Origin: Opitutia bacterium
GTDB lineage: Bacteria > Verrucomicrobiota > Verrucomicrobiia > Opitutales > JANYDI01
Direction: 5' to 3'
Assembly: GCA_025363695.1 (NCBI GenBank)
Contig: JANYDI010000126.1
Location: 1 to 12,656 of the forward strand
Length of the DNA: 12,656 bases
The notes under the pieces are model-generated. The model was not told where the DNA came from. It did no database searches and worked only from the letters and a program-made list of their open reading frames with translations. Of the stretch, positions 6,448 through 12,656 are shown one piece after another. The position numbers were made by a program, and so were the translations under genes. Each line of letters opens with the position of its first letter. Positions within the stretch are counted from its first letter, which is position 1.

Positions 6448-6560
6448 GATGGCGCCTTGTATCACCCTATCCCGATGGGGGATTTTCCTAAAATGCGCTA
6501 GCATTTTAGAAAATCCCCCATCGGAAAGGGGATCCAAGGGGAGCTAGCTCCCCTTGGCCC
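6431..6560 (+). repeat. Three-hairpin element B, copy B4 (head to head with B3)
   Basis: B4 uses the same 5' hairpin (6431-6445) as B3 but runs the other way. A 26-nt spacer leads to the middle hairpin (6472-6524), with a 16-bp outer stem, an unpaired C at 6488, an 8-bp inner stem (6489-6496 with 6501-6508) and a 4-nt loop. GGATCC follows at 6530-6535 and the 3' hairpin at 6536-6555, where AGC/GCT replaces the CGC/GCG of other copies. The end lies about 65 bp before the pilM-like start, so the element may be in or near the operon promoter. Confidence 0.8.
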
Positions 6561-6623
6561 TTAACTACAAAAAAAGCTTGAAATCGGGGGGTTTATACTA
6601 CATGATGATGGGTTCTTGATAAC

Positions 6624-7643
6624 ATGTTTGGCCCTAAAGAGAAGTATTTTTTTGTCGATGCATCCAAGCACAAGGTGTGCCTGGCTCGGGCCAACTACAA
6701 CGGTAAACGCTTGGAAATTGAAGCCCTGGAGGCCGTATCGACGAAGGACCCGCATGTGGTCAAAAAGGCCATTGATCATATCGGCGGCTTTGCTCATGGG
6801 CAATACGTGCAGGCGCATTGCAGTGTTTATCCTGAAAGCAGGGTTTTTCAGCGCCATAAAATGCCGTCAGCTGGGGTCGTTGAAACGGCAGCGTATTTTA
6901 ATAAAGTCGCCACCAATGAATACCAAATGGATCCCAAGGTCTACCGCGTGGCTCTGGCTGCGGCCAATACAGGGCTGCCGCTTGTCGTAGGCAAGGAAAA
7001 GCTCAGCCATGCCCTGTTTTTTGGCGCCAAGGAGGAAGACATTTTGGCCCAGCAAGAGGCCTTGTTGGGGCAGGGAATTTATCCCCTGAGCCTGCAATTG
7101 GGCACTCTTACGGCCATTGCTGCGCTGACGCAATACTGTGAGCATGAGCATTGCGACCAGCCGCTTTTGTTTATCGAAATTGGACTCAAGAGCACCTTGC
7201 TGTTTGTCTTGCACAACGGAATACAGTTTTCTCGACGCCTGGCCTTGGGCATCGAAAGCCTTTATACGCCGCTGATGCAGCAGCTGGGGTTTGAGAGCCC
7301 GGATTTGGTTGAAAACCTCGTATTTTCAAATGCTTTTGATTTTTCCGAAGTCGGCGCAGAGTTGCTTCGGGATTTTATTAAGGAGGCGCAGGGCTGCTCT
7401 ACGTATTACGAGGCGCAAACCGGGCAGTCCATCGGGTACATCTTTGCCAGTTTGCTGCCCGAAAGCCTGCGTTGGGTGCCTGCTGTTTTGGGGCAAAGCC
7501 TGGACACAAAGTCATTGGAGATCAACTATTCGGCCTGGTTGGGGGCTTGTGATATTCGTTTTTCAGAAAAAGCAAGTAGCGCAAAGATGGATAACGCCAT
7601 GCTGGGGCTTATAGGCCTGATGCACACTCAAAAATATGATTAA
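6624..7643 (+). CDS. pilM: PilM-like actin-fold cytoplasmic protein of a type IV pilus/T2SS assembly
   Basis: This 339-residue soluble protein opens the five-gene operon. PilM proteins are actin-like ATP-binding proteins that attach to the PilN N-terminus on the inner face of the inner membrane. An N-terminal strand-turn motif, YFFVDASKHKVCLAR (about 8-22), fits the phosphate-1 loop. LLFIEIGLKST (about 181-191) fits phosphate-2, with Glu where many PilM proteins have Asp. The sequence is divergent, and the call leans on gene order (PilN-, PilO- and secretin-like genes follow) and on the fold pattern. An in-frame stop at 6606-6608 bounds the start, so 6624 is the first usable ATG. No Shine-Dalgarno motif is seen. 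A TATACT (6594-6599) could be a -10 element but lacks a well-spaced -35. The stop overlaps the next start by 8 nt. Confidence 0.7.
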   Translation: MFGPKEKYFFVDASKHKVCLARANYNGKRLEIEALEAVSTKDPHVVKKAIDHIGGFAHGQYVQAHCSVYPESRVFQRHKMPSAGVVETAAYFNKVATNEYQMDPKVYRVALAAANTGLPLVVGKEKLSHALFFGAKEEDILAQQEALLGQGIYPLSLQLGTLTAIAALTQYCEHEHCDQPLLFIEIGLKSTLLFVLHNGIQFSRRLALGIESLYTPLMQQLGFESPDLVENLVFSNAFDFSEVGAELLRDFIKEAQGCSTYYEAQTGQSIGYIFASLLPESLRWVPAVLGQSLDTKSLEINYSAWLGACDIRFSEKASSAKMDNAMLGLIGLMHTQKYD

Positions 7644-8307
7644 GCGCGGACAGCCCAGCTCTTGGTATTTCGACTTTAGGATCACGCAGGCCTTGCCGGA
7701 TATAAAGTTTATACGGACAAACTTTGTTCTAAACGCCCTTTCGTTGATATTTTTCCTCGTGGTGGCCGTTGTTTTCATGCATCATTATATGGTTTTGTCT
7801 GAGCAAGTCGACGAAGTGGTTTCGTTGCAGACGCAAATCAACGTTTTGTCCAAATCCAACAAAGAAAGCCTGGTTGCGAGTGCTCAGTTTAAGGAGCGGG
7901 TCAAGGCGCTCAAGGAGTTTTCTGCCTTTTACGCCTACGATTTGTTTTTGGCGAGTTTATTGGAAGACTTGGCTCGCGACTGTCCTGAGGAGCTCAATTT
8001 TGAGACACTTTCCTACGTATTTAAAAATGAGGTGGATGGCGGTGCTGCCAGGGGTGGCTATGCGCAGCAAACGCAAGCTCAAAAGTCGCAAGAGCGCGTG
8101 CCTCGAGTGATCATCATGATTTCAGGCGCCGTCAAGGGAAGCGCTCAGGAGGCGCTTGTTCTGCTGGACGATTACAAGCGCTTGCTCAAGTCGATGTCAA
8201 TTTTTGGCCGTTACATAGAGGCCATTTCGGTGGTTCCCAAAGATCGTACCGAAAACAGTCAGTTGGTAAGCTTTTCCATAAGCATCAATCTTAAGCTTGA
8301 TAAATGA
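7636..8307 (+). CDS. pilN: PilN-like bitopic inner-membrane protein
   Basis: This 223-residue protein has a short cytoplasmic N-terminus (about 1-28), one transmembrane helix (about 29-50), a coiled-coil-prone periplasmic helix (about 52-95) and a C-terminal alpha/beta region (about 157-221) that fits the ferredoxin-like fold of PilN/GspL-type proteins. A Gln/Ala-rich, probably flexible insert lies at about 133-155. In the family the N-terminus binds PilM, and the periplasmic part pairs with PilO. The gene starts within the end of pilM (8-nt overlap) and ends 4 nt into the pilO-like gene (ATGA), so translation is probably coupled. Similarity to PilN is structural and positional rather than based on a sharp motif; the cytoplasmic INLLP-type motif of canonical PilN is not evident. 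Confidence 0.65.
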   Translation: MIKRGQPSSWYFDFRITQALPDIKFIRTNFVLNALSLIFFLVVAVVFMHHYMVLSEQVDEVVSLQTQINVLSKSNKESLVASAQFKERVKALKEFSAFYAYDLFLASLLEDLARDCPEELNFETLSYVFKNEVDGGAARGGYAQQTQAQKSQERVPRVIIMISGAVKGSAQEALVLLDDYKRLLKSMSIFGRYIEAISVVPKDRTENSQLVSFSISINLKLDK

Positions 8308-8870
8308 ATCCTGTTTTAAAAAAGATTAAAGAAAACCCGCTGGCGCTGCTGCTGTTTTTGCTTTCGCTAGGCGTTTTGGGCTACATGTTTTTGCAGCGCG
8401 ATGTATCTTTTCAAAAAGCGAAGGAAGGCGCCTTGTTGAAGTCCGAGCTTGAACTGATGCAGGCGAATGCTCAGGAAGCGGACAAGCTGGCGGAGGATGG
8501 GGCTCGGCTGAATGCTATGATTCAGGCCATTGAAAATCGCCTTATGATCCGCGCTGATAATGCCTTAAATCTTCGTTATTTTTATAATATTCAGGATAGC
8601 GCAAAGGTCAAAATCACGAGCCTGGAGCAGAATCTTACCGAAGTGGCGAGTATTTCCGTGGATGGCGTTGGTTTTTATTCCATTATCAATTTCAATATTG
8701 CTTTTTCAGGTAAAATAACGGAAGTCATCTCTTTTTTATATTTAGTAAGGTCGGGTCAGTGTTTTGCGCGTATTAATCAGCTGACCGTGGGCAATGGAGC
8801 CGCTACAAGCAAGGGCAACTTGGTCGTTACGGCTGTAATTAGCGTCTTGGGACGCAAGGATGTGCTATGA
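8304..8870 (+). CDS. pilO: PilO-like bitopic inner-membrane protein
   Basis: This 188-residue protein has a short basic N-terminus (NPVLKKIKENP), a single transmembrane helix (about 13-30), a coiled coil (about 34-80) and a C-terminal domain (about 95-186) whose strand pattern fits a ferredoxin-like fold. PilO proteins form heterodimers with PilN and link the inner-membrane platform to PilP and the secretin. This is the position of Amuc_1100 in the Akkermansia locus, but the protein is far shorter than that 317-residue one and nearer the size of ordinary PilO. It overlaps both neighbours by 4 nt (ATGA at each junction), which implies translational coupling and a fixed stoichiometry. Confidence 0.65.
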   Translation: MNPVLKKIKENPLALLLFLLSLGVLGYMFLQRDVSFQKAKEGALLKSELELMQANAQEADKLAEDGARLNAMIQAIENRLMIRADNALNLRYFYNIQDSAKVKITSLEQNLTEVASISVDGVGFYSIINFNIAFSGKITEVISFLYLVRSGQCFARINQLTVGNGAATSKGNLVVTAVISVLGRKDVL

Positions 8871-9403
8871 GGTTATTTTTGATATTTTTTTTAGGCATCA
8901 CTTCTTTATTGTATTGCTTAGACACGAACAATAATCCATTATCTGTGATACGTAAGTCTGAAAGAAAGCAATTATTGGATGGTTTTCAGAAATATTTAGA
9001 TCTCTCAGATAAGGACTTAGAGAAAGTGATCGCGAACACACAGGATCCCTTTGATTTGGATCGCAAAAAAGAAAGCAACGATCCAACGGTTCCTCTGACC
9101 GGAGATGAAGTGTATGACGATTTTGAAGTGATCCAGTGTGCGCTTTATAAACTGAGGCCTTCAGGGGTCGTGATTCGTAGTGATGCCAGGATGCTCGTTT
9201 TCCCCAACGGCGATACCCTTAAGCAAGGAGATATTTTTAAATTTCGCATTAAAAACACCGTTTATCCCATACAGCTTTCGGAAGTGACGCAAAAATCTTA
9301 CAAATTTAAGCGCCATGATGCAGAGCTGGAAGAACTGATACAGCAACCTGAAGCTACGAAACCTAAGCAGCCTGAGGCAACGAAAAACCATAGCGTTCAT
9401 TAG
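8867..9403 (+). CDS. Exported small protein in the PilP position
   Basis: This 178-residue protein begins with a hydrophobic signal segment (about 2-17) ending LLYC. A lipobox would normally have Gly or Ala before the Cys, so lipidation is doubtful. A charged helical region (about 28-75) is followed by a small domain (about 95-150) with a strand-rich pattern (GVVIRSDARMLVFPNGDTL, then FKFRIKNTVYPIQL). A low-complexity tail repeats QPEATK twice. PilP, an inner-membrane lipoprotein with a periplasmic beta-domain, bridges PilN/PilO to the secretin PilQ. This gene sits where pilP would be and has similar size and architecture, but I see no sequence motif that proves homology. It could be a lineage-specific replacement. 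It overlaps pilO by 4 nt and ends 57 bp before the secretin start. Confidence 0.6.
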   Translation: MRLFLIFFLGITSLLYCLDTNNNPLSVIRKSERKQLLDGFQKYLDLSDKDLEKVIANTQDPFDLDRKKESNDPTVPLTGDEVYDDFEVIQCALYKLRPSGVVIRSDARMLVFPNGDTLKQGDIFKFRIKNTVYPIQLSEVTQKSYKFKRHDAELEELIQQPEATKPKQPEATKNHSVH

Positions 9404-9460
9404 TTGTTACTTTGGCAAGGATATTGCTTCTAGCATTTAATTCAACCCCATCTACCACCT

Positions 9461-11788
9461 ATGTCTACTCCTACAAAAAATCGCTTATTTAAGCTGTTTT
9501 GCTTTGCTTGCGCTTGTCTCATTGCAAGACTCGATGCGGATGAGGGCCTTCTGGATGTTTCATCGCAGCAGACCCAAGACGTAGACCTTGGGGCTGCCCT
9601 GCAGGATGAGCAAGAGGATCTCGATTTTGTCGCGTACGAGGATCCAGAGGTGTTGGCGCTCATGGGCCACGATGCTAGTTTCGATGCCTATGCAGCGTCC
9701 ATCTTGGCGGCCTTTGACCTTGAGGAGGCGCAGAATCAAGACCCTCTTTCGGCAGGACATGGCGCTGAGCATGCGCAGCTCGAAGGGGTTGCTGTCGCTG
9801 CTGATGTGCAAGCCCATCGTTCCTTGTCGGAAGATTTTGCCAGTCAGCAGGATTGGTCTGTCAATTTGCCCGATGAGCTGATGGTTTTTGGCGATGCTGG
9901 CCTGCAGGTGGAGGCGCCTGCGGAGCTTCCGAAGGTGGATTTACCCGTTTCGACTATGCCCGAGGTAAGCGTCGCCGCTGCGCCCCTTGCAGCCCCTGCT
10001 ACGCCAGCCCCTGTAGTAGCAGCAGCAACGCCGCCAGCTCCTGTACCTCCAGCCCCGGATAGCGAAGCGATCGTATTTCAGGAAACACCCGCAGCTAGTC
10101 CGGCTATTGTGGCCCCCGCTGCTCCCGTTCCCGCAAATGCTGCTCCCGCTGCGCAGCCCGCCGTCGCCGTCGCAGCTGCTCCCGGAGCTCCTGATCCTTT
10201 TTCGTCTCAAACAGCCGCAGCAGGGCAGGGGGACTTGGAGGCCATTTTCAAGAAAGATACCGGGCCCGTTGTCACCAAGGGCGAACAGGATACGATTTCA
10301 GTCGATTATTCCGATACCACCATTCGCGGGATTTTAAGAAATGTGGCTGATATTTATGGCTTAAATCTGGTCATCCCCGATGCGCTGGTCGGCAATATTT
10401 CCGTAAAGCTCAACAACGTGACTTGGCGCCAGGTCTTCGATGTGGTTCTAGAATCCGCACACTTTAAGCGCGTTGAGGACGGCAACATCGTAAAAATAAA
10501 AAGCCGCGAAGAAGTCATGACCGAGCCTACCGATACGTCTGTTTTTATTCTGAATCACGGTAAGGCGGAAGAGTTAAAAGTGTCCATTGCCTCTTTGGTC
10601 GATGAAACACGGGGCGGAAAGCTTCAGATCGATAAGCGTGCCAATGCGCTCATTATCACCGAGCGGCCTTCGAGGCTGAACAGCATTTATACTATTATTA
10701 AAAAGCTGGATCAGCCCGAGCCTCAGGTCATGATAGAGTCCAAGTTTATCGACACAACCAATACCGATGTATTCAAGTTAGGGATGAGTTATTCGCCCGT
10801 TATTACTGGGAGTGCTACGAAGCCTCAAAGAAGCGCAGCGCGTACCAATACTTACATTAGAAATGCTGAGCAGCCTGTAGCCTTACAAAATCCAGGGACC
10901 AACCTGCAGACCATCTTTACCGATACGGCTATCTTTTCTTTGGACACCTTTCAGGCTACCTTAAATATGCTCAGCACGGACGGAAAATCAAAGATCATTA
11001 ACAACCCTACGGTGGTGACCTTGAATAATACGCCAGCGTCCATATCCGTAGGCACGCGTACCCCTATTCCCAACTACACCTACAATGAGCAGCGTGGCGC
11101 TTATGAAGTATCTGGATTTAATTATCTGGATCTAGGGACTATTTTAAAAGTAGAGCCTCACGTCAATACTGCTGGTTTTATTACGATGTCTATCAAGCCT
11201 GAAGTGAGCAATAAAGGTGCTCCTATTGCTTTTTCTACGAATGCAACCATTCCCGAAATTGAATCCATTCGGACTGAAAGTGTTGTCACTTTAAAGGATG
11301 GTTATACGGTTGCTATAGGGGGTCTTGTTCAGAAAACAAATAAGAAAAATAAACAAAGCGTTCCTATTCTAGGAAATATTCCCATAATTGGAGACTTGCT
11401 TTTTAAATCACGCGATAATAATAACACCGATAGGAATATCATTATCTTTATCACGGCACGTGCCCTCAACCCCGATGGCACCAGCTACGAAGAAACGACC
11501 GATCCACGCGTCATGTATGAAATGGGCATAAAGCCCAGTGATTTGCCTGGCTATACGCTGCCCGAGCAAACCCTTCAAAAAATGAAGGCTCTTCAGCAGG
11601 AGGAAGAATCTCGTGCAAGCGAGGAACTCAATGCCAGGATAGAGCTGCATAAGGCCTGCATCGATAGCAATTCCAGCGATTACCGCAAGATGACGCAAAA
11701 AATGAAGGCCATCGAAAAACGCAGCAACCTCCAGCGCCGCCGGACTCAACAAGAGTCTAACAGGGTCACCGACAAAACCGTTCAGTAG
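9461..11788 (+). CDS. pilQ: Outer-membrane secretin (PilQ/GspD family)
   Basis: This 775-residue protein forms the outer-membrane channel for a pilus or secreted substrates. It has a signal peptide (about 1-26), then a long acidic region (about 27-165), then an Ala/Pro-rich linker (about 168-247). Next come an STN/N0-like domain (about 277-351), a secretin N1-type domain (about 359-420) and the secretin core (about 421-670). The core has the family signature VPILGNIPIIGDLLFKS (about 634-650) and ends in the IIIFITARAL strand. A charged coiled-coil tail (about 695-765) follows. The roughly 250 residues before the STN domain contain none of the AMIN domains of proteobacterial PilQ, and the charged tail is also unusual. 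The gene follows the pilM-N-O-P-like genes after a 57-bp gap with no terminator, so it is probably cotranscribed. Confidence 0.9.
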   Translation: MSTPTKNRLFKLFCFACACLIARLDADEGLLDVSSQQTQDVDLGAALQDEQEDLDFVAYEDPEVLALMGHDASFDAYAASILAAFDLEEAQNQDPLSAGHGAEHAQLEGVAVAADVQAHRSLSEDFASQQDWSVNLPDELMVFGDAGLQVEAPAELPKVDLPVSTMPEVSVAAAPLAAPATPAPVVAAATPPAPVPPAPDSEAIVFQETPAASPAIVAPAAPVPANAAPAAQPAVAVAAAPGAPDPFSSQTAAAGQGDLEAIFKKDTGPVVTKGEQDTISVDYSDTTIRGILRNVADIYGLNLVIPDALVGNISVKLNNVTWRQVFDVVLESAHFKRVEDGNIVKIKSREEVMTEPTDTSVFILNHGKAEELKVSIASLVDETRGGKLQIDKRANALIITERPSRLNSIYTIIKKLDQPEPQVMIESKFIDTTNTDVFKLGMSYSPVITGSATKPQRSAARTNTYIRNAEQPVALQNPGTNLQTIFTDTAIFSLDTFQATLNMLSTDGKSKIINNPTVVTLNNTPASISVGTRTPIPNYTYNEQRGAYEVSGFNYLDLGTILKVEPHVNTAGFITMSIKPEVSNKGAPIAFSTNATIPEIESIRTESVVTLKDGYTVAIGGLVQKTNKKNKQSVPILGNIPIIGDLLFKSRDNNNTDRNIIIFITARALNPDGTSYEETTDPRVMYEMGIKPSDLPGYTLPEQTLQKMKALQQEEESRASEELNARIELHKACIDSNSSDYRKMTQKMKAIEKRSNLQRRRTQQESNRVTDKTVQ

Positions 11789-11805
11789 GAAGTCGTTAAG
11801 GGAAA

Positions 11806-11933
11806 GGGCCAAGGGGCGCTTGCGCCCCTTGGATCCCCTATCGGTAGCGATTTATTAAAATGCTAACGCATTTTAAGTAAATCGCTACCGGATGAGGCAA
11901 TACAAGGCACCCCACAGATCGCGAAGCGATCAA
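11806..11933 (-). repeat. Three-hairpin element B, copy B5 (inverted)
   Basis: Read on the minus strand: 5' hairpin (11917-11931), middle hairpin (11842-11890), GGATCC (11831-11836) and 3' hairpin (11809-11832, 11 bp: CCAAGGGGCGC with its complement). The middle hairpin has a 13-bp outer stem, an unpaired G at 11877 (C on the element strand) and a 9-bp inner stem (11855-11863 with 11868-11876). The 3' hairpin lies 20 bp after the secretin stop and could protect or terminate the operon mRNA, although no T-tract follows. Confidence 0.8.
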
Positions 11934-11954
11934 AGCAATATAATTATTTATTAA

Positions 11955-12052
11955 AACCACAAAATGAGAGCCCTGCAGGGGCGAATACTTGTCAGCCCAG
12001 GGCTTTAGCCCTGGGTTTGGCATTGAAAAAAGATTTAGAGCCCTACAGGGGC
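11955..12052 (+). repeat. REP/REPIN-like element A, copy 2
   Basis: The unit contains GAGCCCTGCAGGGGCG, a central palindrome (CCCAGGGC 11996-12003 with GCCCTGGG 12008-12015), then GAGCCCTACAGGGGCG. It is a near-identical direct repeat of 12136-12233. Its AT-rich left flank, AATAATTATTTATT and the complement of GTGG, joins element B copy B5. Confidence 0.8.
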
Positions 12053-12057
12053 GATTC

Positions 12058-12440
12058 ATTAGGGCGTGTGATCAATTAAATTTAAAACCTGTTTTGAGGG
12101 ATCCGTTAGGGTTGATAAACAATCATTTAAAAAAAAACCACAAAATGAGAGCCCTGCAGGGGCGAATGCTTGTCAGCCCAGGGCTTTAGCCCTGGGTTTG
12201 GCATAGAAAAAAGATCTTGAGCCCTACAGGGGTGACACTTGTATTCACGTTTTAGTGCCGCCCTTACAGGGCTCTGGTTTGTTTTTCACCGTAAACCCAG
12301 GGCTTACGCCCTGGGCTATCTATCATTCGCCCCTTCAGGGCTCTCATTTTGTGGTTTTTTTTAAAATAATTATTTATCAATCCTAACGGATCCATTAAAA
12401 CAGGTTTTAAGCTTAATTGATGACACGCCCTAAGTCTAAT
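12058..12440. repeat. Large nested inverted repeat containing element A copies 3 and 4
   Basis: The outer arms (about 12060-12136 and 12358-12432) share AGGGCGTGT, AAAACCTGTTTT and GGATCCGTTAGG blocks in inverted order. Inside lie two oppositely oriented A units, with central palindromes at 12177-12196 and 12296-12315. The centre of symmetry is near 12246. Two REP units in inverted orientation are the hallmark of a REPIN, here embedded in an extra inverted AT-rich frame. No ORF is supportable. Confidence 0.75.
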
Positions 12441-12454
12441 CTAAGTCATTGATC

Positions 12455-12656
12455 AAACCACACTTAAGGAGCCCTGTAGGGGCGGCACATGGATAGCCCA
12501 GGGCGTGAGCCCTGGGTTAGGGTAAAAAAAGATTTTGAGCCCTACAGGGGCGACACTCACACTTTCTGGAATTTTCCGAGTGCCGCCCTTACAGGGCTCT
12601 GGTTTGTTTTTCATCCCGGACCCAGGGCTTACGCCCTGGGCTACGATCTGCCGGCC
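12455..12656. repeat. REP/REPIN-like element A, copies 5 and 6 (cut by window edge)
   Basis: Two oppositely oriented A units have palindromes at 12497-12516 and 12621-12640 and mirror each other around about 12567. Positions 12549-12656 repeat the first 110 bases of the window in the same orientation. Together with copies 2-4, the final 700 bp is an array of palindromes with no gene. Confidence 0.75.

Noticed and set aside
6602..6619. Five-codon leader ORF (ATG ATG ATG GGT TCT, stop) before pilM
   Set aside because: It is too short to judge, has no ribosome site and no regulatory codon pattern. A chance occurrence is more likely.
158..11933. Element B copies as integron attC sites
   Set aside because: Variable paired arms and an extrahelical base resemble attC, but there are no RYYYAAC/GTTRRRY core boxes, no array of cassettes and no integrase gene. 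The flanking constant hairpins are not an attC feature.
11955..12656. CRISPR array
   Set aside because: The repeated units are palindromic REP-like modules in both orientations at uneven spacing, with AT-rich linkers and no cas genes.

Overview
This window looks like a chromosomal segment of a Gram-negative bacterium of the PVC group, most likely Verrucomicrobiota (Opitutae/Puniceicoccales-like). The assignment is an inference. It rests on a compact PilM-N-O-P-secretin operon like the Akkermansia Amuc_1098-1102 locus, an OleC-type ligase, lipoproteins with clear lipoboxes, no visible Shine-Dalgarno sequences at non-overlapping starts, and very abundant structured intergenic repeats.

Layout. 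Positions 1-306 are repeats. An OleC-like AMP-forming ligase (beta-lactone synthetase family) occupies 307-1842 (+). A repeat-filled convergent gap (1843-2330) follows, holding a 128-bp inverted-repeat element and a terminator. A DedA/TVP38-type membrane protein lies at 2331-3032 (-). After a divergent 396-bp gap come two probable paralogous lipoproteins (3429-4301 and 4404-5306, +), each followed by a hairpin terminator. Their convergent neighbour is a short, divergent 3-dehydroquinate synthase (5376-6272, -). A head-to-head repeat pair separates it from a five-gene operon (6624-11788, +) that reads pilM-like, pilN-like, pilO-like, small exported protein in the pilP position, secretin. The last 870 bp hold no gene and consist of nested repeats.

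How the genes work together. The five-gene block should form the inner-membrane platform, periplasmic bridge and outer-membrane secretin of a type IV pilus/type II secretion machine. The first four genes overlap by 4-8 nt, so they are probably translationally coupled. No motor ATPase, polytopic platform protein or pilin gene is present here. The ligase, DedA protein, lipoproteins and AroB show no obvious link to the pilus operon.

The most unusual content is intergenic. Five copies of a three-hairpin element ('element B') occur here. Copies differ widely in stem sequence, but the changes are matched on both sides of the stem, and every copy keeps one unpaired C on the same side between an outer 13-16 bp stem and an inner 8-9 bp stem. 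An invariant GGATCC precedes the 3' hairpin. Two copies lie head to head and share one 5' hairpin. A second family ('element A', REP/REPIN-like, built on CCCAGGGC/GCCCTGGG palindromes) has six copies and joins element B through the same AT-rich sequence at both ends of the window.
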